Below, one piece after another: positions 35,421 to 48,328 of a stretch of DNA of 64,000 nt. The stretch's first letter is position 1. Every line of letters begins with the position of its first letter. The stretch is from assembly GCF_027580225.2 (NCBI RefSeq), contig NC_073343.2, forward strand, positions 310,001 through 374,000. The letters run 5' to 3'. This stretch comes from Misgurnus anguillicaudatus. Lineage: Eukaryota > Chordata > Actinopteri > Cypriniformes > Cobitidae. The notes under the pieces are model-generated. The model was not told the DNA's origin and searched no databases. It saw nothing but the letters and a program-made list of their open reading frames with translations. A program made the position numbers and the translations under genes.

Positions 35421-35997
35421 CAACGAGTTATAAATAATATGTCTTCTTCTCAGAAGCACATGCATGCAAAGACACAGCTATTGCTCTGGAAAATTTGGAG
35501 CATTGTGGGGTCGGACCCTTCTGCGGTAACTTGTTTTTTGTTGTTTACATATCTGAAATGTGCTGTCACCTTTCCTGCGGATCGGCCCACGGCCCCCTAA
35601 CCTTAGCAGAACGCAGAGTGCCCTGTTTCTGACTGCCTGTCTGTGGTGGTTAATGTTTGCCGGTCTTCTTCTCTGTTTGAGCCGCCCTGATTTTTCAGTC
35701 TGTCATGGCACCGAGCCCAGGCCAGGCAACACTTATATTTTAAAGCCCACATTTCTGTCTACACACCCACACTCGCCTGTGCATCAAACACAGCTTACTG
35801 AAAGAAAATGGATCTCTGCGTGTAAAGCTTAGCAGGTAGCTGAAGCCGACACATTTAAGAGATGGACGATAAAAGACTAAAGTAATACCATGATGAGTGC
35901 CATTTTCCATTTTATTTCGTAATAATCGTGTGTGAAAAGCACTTAGAAATTATCCCTTGGTCAAGCATTTTTAATATTTTTATGTCCTGTTTTTATG
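35421..35997. other. Unassigned DNA, GC-moderate
   Basis: 35500-35830 is less AT-rich and has two overlapping frames (63 and 90 codons) without recognisable domains. No splice pattern convinced me. Confidence 0.3.
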
Positions 35998-36674
35998 TTA
36001 AAGGAATAGTCTACTCATTTTCAATATTAAAATATGTTATTACCTTAACTAAGAATTGTTGATACTCTATCATCTGTGTGCGTGCACGTAAGCGCTGGAG
36101 CGCGCTGCGACGCTTCGATAGCATTTAGCTTAGCCCCATTCATTTAATGGTACCAATCAGAGATAAAGTTAGAAGTGACCAAACACATCAACGTTTTTCC
36201 TATTTAAGACGAGTAGTTATACGAGCAAGTTTGGTGGTACAAAATAAAACATAGCTCTTTTCTAAGCGGATTTAAAAGAGGAACTATAATTTACGGCGTA
36301 ATAGCACTTTTGGGAGTACTTTGACTCGGCGCAGTAACACCCTCCCTCTCCCATTATGAGAGTGAGAAGGGGAGCGGACTTTTCAGGCGAGTCGAAGTAC
36401 TCCCAAAAGTGCTATTACGCCATAAAATATAGTTCCTCTTTTAAATCCGCTTAGAAACTTTTAATTTTCCGTCGGTCTTAGTATACGATGTAACGACAGA
36501 AAAGTACTGTATATCGAAACTCTTTAGTCATTTTTGGGCGCGATGCTAATGGTCCAATCAGATTCAATGGATCATGCTAAGCTATGCTAAAGGTGTACTG
36601 CCAGACACAGAGATCGGCTAAACGGTAACAATTTAAATACGCCTATTTTCAAAAAAAGTGGAGTGTCTTTTTAA
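35998..36674 (+). mobile_element. Chimeric TTAA element: family E left part, family F right arm
   Basis: 35998-36452 matches the E palindrome at 62050-62780: TTAAAGGAATAGTCTACTC end, CGTGCACGTAAGCGCTGGAG, then the CCCTCTCCCATTATGAGAGT centre and the start of the right arm to AATCCGCTTAG. From ~36453 it switches to F sequence (CTTTTAATTTTCCGTCGGTC, ATGCTAAGCTATGCTAA) and ends GTGGAGTGTCTTTTTAA. TTAA lies at both edges, so the hybrid looks like one transposing unit. Confidence 0.85.
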
Positions 36675-36714
36675 GGAAGCAATTTATTTACATTGTATAG
36701 TCTGTAGTACTATA

Positions 36715-36810
36715 TACAAAAATTCTGGGTTAATTCAGCCCATGGTTGGGTAAAGTATGAACAAACCCAACCATTTGTTGAGATAACCCAGTATTTATTT
36801 ACAGTGTAAG
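36715..36810. mobile_element. Family I fragment (CTGGGTTAATTCAGCCCA)
   Basis: Forward and inverted AACCCA words end in TTTATTTACAGTGTA, like the family I copies at 28840 and 51960. Confidence 0.55.
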
Positions 36811-37921
36811 AAAGCAAAATACTGTATATGCGTAGGATTGCGTAGGAGTACAATATTTGGTTTTAATAGTAAATATTTCTCTCAAACAATATTTTAGTAA
36901 TAAAGCACAAGGACTTTACCCCGCTGGTTATAATTTAATTTAAATGCTTAGTCGTTTGACACTAAACATGAATGTCAACATGAAAATAGTTGAAAACAGT
37001 CTGAGTTTGATTGGATTGTTGAATGAGGTCGTGCCGTTGGCCTGTGTGGGTTTGCACTGCGCTGAACTAAAACACAATGTCCTTCCCAGTCTGTTTCACA
37101 GTGAGAGAGAATTATAGAAACTAATGGAGCGTTTAATCACAATCTGTCTCCCAGCGCTTGTCATGTAGATTACGTGTTTGTGCGTTTGCAAGCAAGTGCG
37201 AATGAATGAGCGTGCCTGAGATATGTGCGTTTGTGGATGTTTTCGTTTTAAATTCACAAGCAGCCAAAAATAGACTTACTCAGACTCTAAACCCACTTAG
37301 TGATTTTAAGAGCCGCATGTGGGGGCTTTGGTAGCGCGGTGGTCCCAACCACAAATGAGCAAGCTAATCACAGACTCATGTATTCGCATATTAGCCTCCT
37401 CTGGGAGAGCGGACGGCAAAATTGCGGGGTCCGCGACTGACCGTTTGCAATGTATCGAGACGGCAAGTCCTAATTAGACTTCTGTATGCTCTCAGCTTCA
37501 AATGCGCCGCCTACGATCGATGGCCGACGATTGTTAGCTTAATAACAACAACAGCATTCTGTAGCTCCACACCATTTTTTTAATACTCATGCTGTTATGT
37601 AACAGCAAAGTAGATGTGGTTGGGCACAATTGCAAAGAGAATCACTTTCAATCGAACATGCAGACCGGCCTCTCATCTCTACCCAAAAGCAAGAGAGCTT
37701 GGGGCCAAGTAATATCACGCTGGACTTAATAGAGGTCAAAAAAGAAATAGTCTGTTTGAGAAAATCCGCTGCGAGCGCTGACTGTTTGAACTGATATAAA
37801 TTACTGTGAGCTGAATATGTGCAGAATGACCTTGGACAAAGCTATAATGGCTATTTCACAACTTAACACCTTAGGAATGCTTCATTATTATTAATATTCA
37901 TTATTAGTACTAAAATAATAG
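36811..37921. promoter_or_regulatory. Enhancer-like unique DNA, best part 37030-37580
   Basis: 37030-37580 is repeat-free and relatively GC-rich, with a TAATTA at 37471-37476, AGCGCGGTGGTCCCAACC, and a CGATCGATGG word near 37515. No open frame of note. Its contrast with the surrounding AT-rich repeats is why I single it out; function is inferred. Confidence 0.3.
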
Positions 37922-39961
37922 TTAAAGGAATAGTCCATTTTCTTTAAAGAAAAATCCAGATAATTTACTCACCACCATATCATCCAAAATGTTGTTCAGT
38001 CGAGAAGAACTTATGTTTTTTGAGGAAAACATTGCAGTATTTTTCTCATTTTAATGGACTTTAATAGAGCCCAACACTTAATACTTAACTCAACACTTAA
38101 CAGGTTTTTACAACGGAGTTTCAAAGGACTAAAAACGATCCCAAACGAGGCATAAGGGTCTTATCTAGCGAAACGATTGTCATTTTTGACAAGAAAAATA
38201 AAAAATATGCCGTTTTAAACCACAACTTTTCCTCTAGGTCCGGTTCAGCGCGACCTCACGTAAATGCGTAGTGACGTAGGGAGGTCACGTGTTACATATA
38301 TGAAACGCACATTTGCAGACCATTTTAATCAATTAACTGACACAAATACATTAATTAGTATCAGTTGACATACAACAACATCGGAACGGTCCTCTTTCAA
38401 CACACTTGTAAACACTGGGGCGGAGTTTCGCGTTCGTCCTCTGTGACCTCTTGACGTCATGACGTATTGTGTAAGGTCGCGCTGCGCTTTGAGGACCGGA
38501 TCTAGACGAGAAATTGTGGTTTAAAAGTGTTTATTTTTATTTTTATTGTCAAAATGACAATCGTTTGCTAGATAAGACCCTTATGCCTCGTTTGGGATCG
38601 TTTATAGTCCTTTGAAACTCTGTTGAAAAAAACTGTTAAAGCTGACATAACACAAGACATTTTGCCAATCTAATGTTAATATTGCTTATATAGAGTAGTA
38701 TTTCATCATTCATATGTCCAAAGAGTCTTTCGTTTAGTCAGATTTGTAAAAGAAAAAACGATTTTTGGCGGAAAAGGTAGAACACTTGAAGGCGTGCGGT
38801 AGGCGGAGCTGAAGAGTTACGAGTACGCGCAGCTTTGGATACCACTTTTGGATTTACAGCCGACATAGACGGAAATCAAACTTTAAAAAAAACTTTTTTT
38901 TTAAATAACCAGCCTTTTATTATAAATATGATCCAGAATCAGATACTTAGTCAGTAATGGACGTACAGGAACAATAGCAGCAACGATTACACCAGGACGT
39001 CTCTGTCAGAAAATTAATCCTTGCTTGTTTATCCGCTATTTTAATAAAAAACCAACACAATCCAGTTTTAAAAGGTGTAAATGTTGTAAATGCAGTACAA
39101 AGTGCTGTTGTTGGTGTTGTTTACATTACATGCACGTATGCGCGATTGCAAACAAAACACGTGAGATTTTGATTTACTTACGCCTGTGGTTGTGACTCCT
39201 AAACGGGGTCTTTTAAAGTTTTGACCGCTCCAATAGTTGTAAAAAAGTGAAAAATCCGGCGTCAAACTGAGCCTTTGTTTGTAAAGCAAACCTCCCCGAA
39301 ATGCAGCCAGGGAACAAACAAACTCATTCGCAGTTACGTTGCTGTCCGGGAAAAACTAACTTCATCCACTGTTGTCTTAAGACAAGGAAAGCTAAATAAG
39401 GTTTTCTTCTCCTTACATCCAAAAACACACTTCTTTTGTCAAACTATCTTGCTAAAACAAAGTTGTCGCGTGCTGTGCAGTGATACCGGTGACTTCTACT
39501 CGATGGAGCAATGCTAATGCGCGTTCTCGCTCTCACTTGACGTGCAGGGCCAGTGTGCTTTTCTGGGGGTAAAGGCCCATAAAAGGAATATGGGGTCAAT
39601 CAGTCGTAACGGATACCCCCATTTGAAAAAAACTTTCAGAAACTTGTAGGAAAAAGGAGGCGTGAGTTTGGCTCAGAAATACTCTGTTACAAGTTACAAC
39701 TTCTTTTTTGACACTTTGCTTATGTTTAGCATGAGGGTTACAACTCTTAAACTGTGTTAATAAGTCAGAATGCATGAAATAGCATTAAACCTTCCCTTTA
39801 AGTGTTGAGTATTAAGTGTTGGGCTCTATTAAAGTCCATTAAAATGAGAAAAATCCTGCAATGTTTTCCTAAAAAAACATAATTTCTTCTCGACTGAACA
39901 GAGAAAGCAACATTTTGGATGACATGGTGGTGAGTAAAAAGAAAATGGACTAATCCTTTAA
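37922..39961 (+). mobile_element. Family C palindromic element with an inner TTAA insertion
   Basis: The left end TTAAAGGAATAGTCCATTTTC and the right end GAAAATGGACTAATCCTTTAA are inverted. The arms run 37922-38235 and about 38490-38635 plus 39802-39961, with the core between them (ACGTGTTACATATATGAAAC). The right arm is interrupted at a TTAA by the element at 38636-39801. Without it, the element would be about 875 bp. Confidence 0.9.
38636..39801. mobile_element. ~1.17 kb TTAA-flanked element nested in family C
   Basis: It begins TTAAAGCTGACATAACACAA and ends CCTTCCCTTTAA, with TTAA at both edges. Only the first six or so terminal bases are clearly inverted. The host's left arm keeps the uninterrupted site (CAACACTTAACAGG at 38091-38104), with a single TTAA. 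Frames at 39068-39289 and 39275-39517 have no domain. The interior is GC-mixed and may be the remnant of a larger element. Confidence 0.8.
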
Positions 39962-40649
39962 CAATTAGTGATGAGCACGTTCAAAAGTAAACATTCTTAG
40001 CACAAGTCTAAGTTTAGCAAAGTCTAGTTTTAGACCCCATAAACGACTTTTTTTAAGGGTTGTTTGGTTTGTTTTAGCTAAAATTGGCAGCCCGTGCAGT
40101 TGTAAGAATGTTTGAAATGCTGTTGTTTTTGTCTTTACAGAAGCGTATAGTTTTGATGTAAGCAAAACAAAGTACTAGACAGAATTTTAATGAAAACTGT
40201 CGGCGAGGACGACTCTCGCATACCCGAATCGGTCTTGCTTGAAATCTCTTTGTGTTGAAAAATGAGTGTTCTTTTCTCCGAGATTACAATATTTTTTGAG
40301 ACATTTTGAGGCTTGTACTGTTTGTTTGGCACATCTAATTAAGCTTGAATTTCAAACCTTATATGCAATTCTTTCATTTTAATAAGATCTTCTCATAACA
40401 GAAAATATTAAAAGAAAACCAAAGAACCACAGTGACCTTCTACAAAAGAAAAACCCGTGAATCATAATGAGTTGGAAAATATCAGGTTATTATCAGCGCT
40501 GTGTGTTACTGTAATAAACCAGGTCGAATTGATTGATATCATATTTTAAAAAGATGCAATATATAAACCAATTTTATCAGCATCGATGCATGAACTTTAA
40601 AGTAGCTTTTTTTAGATGTGTAATATGTTTATATTAGAACGGAAGTTGC
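39962..40649. other. Unassigned intergenic DNA
   Basis: AT-rich. Short frames at 39965-40332 have no motif, and no repeats recognised. Confidence 0.3.
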
Positions 40650-40937
40650 AAGTTATCCTTCAGAAACAAATAGAAATCTTTTATTCTGCAAGATGTCAAT
40701 CCTAGCCGGCTGTCTCCGCTGTGTGAATTGAAATATTCAGCTCATTAGTTATCCGTGCCTCTGAAATGAACACAGCTAATGACTCTCGAAGGTTGTACAT
40801 TTCACAGACAAAGAAAACAGTCAAAGAAAAGTAAAAGACTTGCAGTGAAAAACTTAATAGTTTTTTGCATATGTTATTATTCTAATCACTCATACAGACA
40901 TCATATTTTAAATAAGTGAGACAATGTTCATACAGTA
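40650..40937. promoter_or_regulatory. Block b', similar to block b at 32650
   Basis: CAGCTCATTAGTTATCCGTG, CCTCTGAAATGAAC and CAGCTAATGACTCTCGAAGG align with block b over about 55 positions with few differences. Further matches lie upstream (AACAAATAGAAATC) and ~120 bp downstream (TAATCACTCATAC). Same orientation as b. The CATTAG/CTAATG pair makes the core an imperfect palindrome. Confidence 0.4.
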
Positions 40938-41035
40938 GGTGTTTAATGTGCACCTATTTCATTGCTAAAAAAACGTTATTTTGTGTAGTTGGTATAATAC
41001 AATGTGTTCGCGTGGTTTGTGGTTAATTTTTTTTA
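40938..41035 (+). mobile_element. Family R fragment
   Basis: GTTATTTTGTGTAGTTGGTA and GTGTTCGCGTGGTTTGTGG match 33085-33150. It ends where the F element begins. Confidence 0.55.
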
Positions 41036-41700
41036 CCACTTTTAGCATAGCTTAGCATAATCCATTAAATCTAGTCCATAAGCATTCCGCTAAAAAATAA
41101 CCAAAAAGTTTTAATATTTTTCCTATTACTACTAAGTTACTACGTACTAAGACCGACGAAAAATTAAAAGTTGCGATTTTCTAGGCCGATATGGCTAGGA
41201 ACTATACTTTCATCCTGGCGTAATAATCAAGGACTTTGCTGTCATACAATTATATTACGCATTGTCCGAAAATAGTCCCCTTGGTAACTTTCAATTGCAG
41301 GGGACTATTTTCAGCTGCTGCTTAATATCATTGCACCTCTTGCAGCCATGTTACGGCAGCAAAGTCCTCGATTATTGCACCAGAATGAGAGTATAGTTCC
41401 TAACCATATCTGTCTAAAAAAATCACAACTTTTAATTTTCTGTCTGTCTTAGTACACAATGTAACTACAAAAGAGATAAGTTTTTAAATAGAAAAAATAT
41501 TTCAAACTTTTTGGTTAGTTTTGAGCGTGATGCTAAATAGTCTAATCAGATTCAATGGATTATGCTAAGCTATGCTAAAAGTGCTAGCGTCACACCCGGA
41601 GATCAGCTGAATGGATTCAAAACGGTAAAAAATCATATGTTTAACTCTAGGGGAGCTGGAAAATGAGCATATTATCAAGAAAAGTGGAGTGCCCCTTTAA
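41036..41700. mobile_element. Family F palindromic element, left terminus missing
   Basis: The arms pair around 41310: GTGATGCTAAATAGTC near 41526 answers the GACTAG..TTAGCATCAC-type sequence near 41072. CAAAGTCCTTGATTATT-type words also lie in both arms (41228 inverted, 41359). The right end GTGGAGTGCCCCTTTAA has TTAA at 41697-41700. TTAGCATAGCTTAGCATAAT is the family hallmark. The left end stops inside the arm. Confidence 0.85.
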
Positions 41701-42282
41701 AATAGTGTAGAAATATGTAGCCTGTTTGCAAGTCAATTCAACCTATTTACTTACTCTTAAACAATGTTGTTACAGTGTGTTTTCTGTGTTTTTAGGCACT
41801 TCTGAACTTTATTGTGTTATTATTGTTAATCTAGAGAAATGTTTGTCAAATAATTGTCCCCCAAATACGGGTAATTGATTTGCTTATATTTGCTTTGACC
41901 TGTGCATTAGATATGAAAGAGCTTGTCTGATCTGTGCAACAGTCTGTGTTGTTGAGACCTTCTCCACCTACTATACTGGATGCTATTAAAACAATGTTGT
42001 GTATGGCCCTAAGCAATCTGTTTGCATAATAATGGACCGCGGCAGATGATCTGGGTTATGAAGTCATATAAAGGGAAACTCAAACGAGTACCAGGAGGGT
42101 CAGGAGCAGCTGGTGTGGATGTGTGCCAGAGTGGGAATCTGGACAGAGTCATGCTGTCAATAAACAACCTCATCACTAATGAAACATCATGGCCACAAGA
42201 TTTTACTGTGGATATAGCAAGAAGTATAAAAAATTGAAGCAAGATAAATGGGTGAAAATGTAACCAATACTTGGAATGTATC
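41701..42282. other. Unassigned DNA with overlapping antisense frames
   Basis: A 71-codon plus frame (42022-42237) and a 77-codon minus frame over the same bases are both open. The plus frame has ordinary amino-acid mix but no family I know. It could be an exon relic or chance. Confidence 0.3.
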
Positions 42283-42872
42283 TACTGCGTTCATGCCCCA
42301 TTTACATGAAGGAAAGACGCAGATATTTCCCTGCGATTTGGCCTCTCATTTACATGAAAACCCAGTTTTTATCACAAAAAAAAAAGATTATTTCTAAAAC
42401 CTTCGGCTAAAGTGGAGATTTCTGATAACCCCGGTTATGTGTTGCCGTGTCAACTTGGAGAAACGGGGTTTTAGGTTCTAAAAACGTCACATTATGTGCC
42501 AGAAATGTTTAACGTCATGTAACGCCCTTTGTTTACAGTTTGTTTGGCTTCTGATCATTGTAAATCAGGTTTATCATGGATGCTGTTACGTTTGTGCAAA
42601 CGCTTGTTGCCTGCTCATGTTATTCGTTGTTATTAAAGTTGCTCGTGTTATTCGTTGGTGTAGATTCTGAGGATTTTTATTGGCTTGCATGGCTTTATTC
42701 CACTCCCTACACTGCCGCCCATAGGTTTGGCATAGTTATTATGGCGCTCGACGGCGTATTTATGCGGGTTGATGTAAATTATTTTGTGTGCACGATGTTA
42801 TTATTGAAAACAGAGGTGGGGAAAAATTTGTTTTTCTAAATACACGGCTATATGTAAATGTGGCATTAGCCA
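42283..42872. mobile_element. Element M with CATGCCCCATTTACAT ends
   Basis: The left end ACTGCGTTCATGCCCCATTTAC and right end GTAAATGTGGCATTAGC are inverted and imperfect. Inside, ACCCCGGTTATG and AAACGGGGTTTT suggest further inverted structure. The 87-codon hydrophobic frame at 42576 lies within the element and is not supported as a gene. Confidence 0.6.
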
Positions 42873-43042
42873 AGTGTGTAATGAACAAACGCACTGCAAG
42901 TCAACAAGGAAAAATGGTATTGTACAAAGTTGGAGGTGTGGCCTAGAGGTTAGCAGACCAATCAGAACATACATATTCCTCATGAAGGTTTCGGCCGGAT
43001 GTGTACCAGTAAATTTTACCTTTAATTTATTTTCTCTCTTTC

Positions 43043-43823
43043 CACATTGTTAAAATTGTTGATGCCTTAACTTTTTAAGTTAATTTAATCGACTTTACAA
43101 GTCATTTAACTTACCATTTTAAATTTTGACTAGTGAATTTTTACTAGCTGCTTATTTTTCTGTAAAAAAGTGAAAATGATGCATGCAAGTTGAATTAACT
43201 TAGTTATTTGAAGTCAATTGAACGTGGCATAGTCACGGAATTTTTTGCTAATTTTTCCGTGGCATTCTCACGGTTCTCCGCATATTTTCGTGGTCCTGCC
43301 ACGGACTTTCTTTTCCGTGGCATTCTCACGGATTGGTTACTCAACTGTTTTGTCCTATTTTCTTACCATTGTCGCTTCAGTTTAGGGTTAGATTTACATA
43401 AAATTACATCCCTACCCAAACCCAACTCTAACCCCAACACCAGGCGACAATTGTTTAAAGTTTAGAAAATATAAAAGAATACATCAGAAAAAAATAGTAT
43501 AAACCAATACTTAAAGTGACATACTAACGCAAACATCAAATCTAACCCTAAACCGAAGCGACAATGGTTTGAAAATAGGAAAAAGCAGTTGAGTAACCAA
43601 TCCGTGAGAATGCCACGGAAAAGAAAGTCTGTGGCAGGACCACGGAAATATGCTGAGATCGGTGAGAATGCCACGGAAAAATTAGCAAAAAATTCTGTGA
43701 CTATCCCACGGAACTGTGTGAGATCATTTTGGATTAAATGACATAACTTGAAATTGGTAAAACTTTATTTTGAAGTTGAAGCAAAACAAAACTTACGTTC
43801 ATATGACACATTTTTACAGTGTT
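43043..43823. mobile_element. CACATTGTTAAAA-type element split by a family H insertion
   Basis: The left part 43043-43221 and right part 43723-43823 carry AACTT, TTAAGTTAA and TTGGTAAAACTT words and end TTTTTACAGTGTTAAA, like the host at 18817-19955. The intervening 43222-43722 is family H. Confidence 0.6.
43222..43722. mobile_element. Family H palindromic element, copy 2 (CACGG-rich)
   Basis: The arms are mirrored: CCGTGGCATTCTCACGG (43315) against CCGTGAGAATGCCACGG (43602), GGTTACTCAACTG against CAGTTGAGTAACC, and TTTAGGGTTAGATTT against AAATCTAACCCTAAA. The two 70-85 codon frames are the two arms. Confidence 0.88.
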
Positions 43824-44500
43824 AAACTCAAATATATATATATATATATATATTATAAACAAATATATGAATTACTATTTAGTATTTGATAAGTTAAAAA
43901 AAAATTTCAACACAAAAACTTGATTATGTTTGATAATTTTGACCTAAAAATAATTAAAAATATATACAAATACATTAAATAAATTTAAAAAGCTAAATAA
44001 ATGTTCTAGTTTTAGTATTTTTTTAATTTTTTTATTTCAAAATCGGAAATATTTTTGTAGTCATTTTTATTATATTTTATTAAGTTTTGGAGTCATCAAA
44101 ATATATAAGTTTATTTTAAGGTTTTCCCGATTTAATTTTTTTACAGTCATATTTTATTTACTTTTAAGTCCACAAGACAAGACGTAATTTTCATCAGGAA
44201 TCTGCTTAAATTTGGACACATTTACGAACGCCATCTTTACTGTTCAGAACAACTGTACACACATACAGCAGAGGTGGCCAAATGATAAACCACTTTTATC
44301 TGGCCCGCAAAGCGGCCAACATCAGACAGAAGCCGGTATGTGCTATTTGCCAAGAAGTATTGCCATTTTTAAAGACCAAAAACTGCTTACCTCAGTTTTT
44401 AACATCATGTTGATGTGTAATATTACCCAGCAAGCAATTTAGGCTAAAACAAGGCAAAATTTGGGCTGTCAGTGAAAGTCTATTAGACGTCTAACCATAG
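43824..44500. other. AT-rich DNA with a TA microsatellite
   Basis: (AT)n at 43832-43854, then low-complexity A/T-rich sequence to ~44160. 44200-44500 is unassigned. Confidence 0.45.
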
Positions 44501-44509
44501 CCCAAGAGT

Positions 44510-44842
44510 GGACGATGGGTCTACTTCACACCAGTCACAAGTTCAACGATTTGCGCGAGTAGAAAGTCAATACATACAAAGTTAAATCAAAGACGAATCA
44601 GACGCATCCTCACATGGGGCGATGCGAATAATGCAATATGAGCTGACCGTTTGCCGTGAAAACACACAATATGAGCAGAGCGTTTGCCGAGAAAACACGC
44701 ACCAATCACTTTAATTGCGTATTTGTCCAAGTTGAAAATATTCAACTCCAACGAAAAATTCGCATTACACGAAATTAAATCCTGCGAGTAATCTACAGCG
44801 AGTAACGCGATGCGAAGCGTTTGCTGTGTACGTAGCATAAGA
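44510..44842. mobile_element. Probable diverged family G element
   Basis: The right end GCGTTTGCTGTGTACGTAGCAT resembles the G terminus GCGTTTGGTCTGAACGCAGCAT. The left side TCTACTTCACACCAGTCACAAG is only weakly inverted to it. AATATGAGC..GTTTGCCG..AAAACAC occurs twice in tandem (44635 and 44668, ~33 bp unit). Confidence 0.4.
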
Positions 44843-46439
44843 GGTAATGTGTAAATGAAAGTCTATAGTACAGAAGTACCTGATCATTTGAAATATTTGT
44901 CGTTCATAGTATGCAACCCTTCGCTTGCCGTATCTGCAAGGTGAAACTGCAGCCGAGCTAACCAGATGAATCACATCTCACTTCTTCACAACCAACAGAT
45001 ATCAGAACCAGTGACTGATTGATCCAGATCCCTCATCTTATATTTACTACAAGTTACTTTGCAAGATTCACATATACAGACTATATAATGCCAGAAACCC
45101 TGTGGATGTGCCAAGTGTCTGTCATATGTGGTGAAACCATCAGCTCAATCACGGTGACCACAAGGGAACGCTCTGTGTTCCCACGAAGCTCCATCTAATC
45201 ACACTAATTCAATTAGGACGTTAAAGAGCCCTCTGGATGAACATTGACAGGTAATTCACATTAAGACACAAGTCCACAAAACAGGAAATCATTCATGGTT
45301 AAACAAGATGTCGACTCCTCCACAACACCTGCCATTTCTGAAACCGGGGCCAAGAGATTTCTTTCCTCGGCAAATGAGAAGTTATAGAGTAAGTTCCAGC
45401 TAACATTGGTCGAGAAGGGAAGAATTATTCTGTGTTTTTATCTACGTGTTGAGATACATTTGACAACCAGCTGTGATGAAGAAAACTTTTTTTTTTTGAG
45501 TCTCGAGTCAACCGTTTCAAAGCGACAAGCCGCAAGGTAGATGAGTGGTGAAGAGGATTAAAGTGTCTCCTGTGGTCGTTTTTACGATCTTAGTACGTGA
45601 ACACTGTCACACAGAGATAGCGTGCAGATTTCAAGTGTAAGCTTTCTGAAAACTGAGTCATTTTCTGTCTTTTCTACAGCAACAGTGCTAGAGTGAATCT
45701 CAAGCAGAGCTCTGGTTTTATTACGGTAATGATGTATGTAACTCTCCATGGCCTTTTTTTAGAAGTATCATCCATTCATCGCTGTTCTTGTCACAGCTGC
45801 TGTATGCATGTTGAGTCTTTTATAGGAATGGAAGGGTTGAGCGTCTCTGTTTGGGCTGTCAAAGAGTTTACTGTACAGGGTTATTCGATTATCACTAGAC
45901 AGAGTATATAGAGTACAAGATATTAAATGTGCTTTGACATGTACTGTACTGTATATCAAATACAAGATTTCATTAATATTGACCGGGAATGTAAAAGCTG
46001 TTTTTGCAATTGAAAAGAATTATATGGATGTTTGCAGAGGGTTGAATTTTCTTGGTTGACAAGAAGCAGAAGGCAGTTTGTGTGATTTGCTAAAAAAGAT
46101 TTGCAGTGATCTGGTTTCCTCTGTTTTAATGCATTTTTTATGATTTGCCCTTAAGAAATGAAGCATGATGTAACTGTAGTCAGCATATTTTGTTTTGTAT
46201 TGTTTGTAGTAAAATAACTATGGTCTCACCATAATAACCATGGTATTTATGGCACCGATAGGAATTTCGCCTAGGGCGTCAAAATGGCTAGAAACGCTCC
46301 TGGGGAGAGAACTCAAATAGACTCAATATGAGCTTGGTTGTTGTTTATCTTTTTTTTCTTGTAATCTTTCTATCTGGCATTGTTTTTTGCAGTTCTTCTT
46401 GCTTTCTGGTGTTCTCTTGTTCTAGGGTTCTTACGTTCT
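44843..46439. promoter_or_regulatory. Unique DNA with an enhancer-like part at 45100-45320
   Basis: 45100-45320 is repeat-free, with a palindromic homeodomain-type site TAATTCAATTA at 45205-45215 and GGTAATTCAC near 45251. The rest is AT-rich and unassigned. Frames at 45693-45965 have no features. Confidence 0.28.

Positions 46440-48328
<1,889 letters not shown>

Noticed and set aside
42009..42242. Antisense pair of 71- and 77-codon frames
   Set aside because: Open on both strands over the same bases, with no recognisable family or splice context, so not called as a gene.
43208..43674. Two similar 70-85 codon proteins on opposite strands
   Set aside because: They are the two arms of the family H palindrome.
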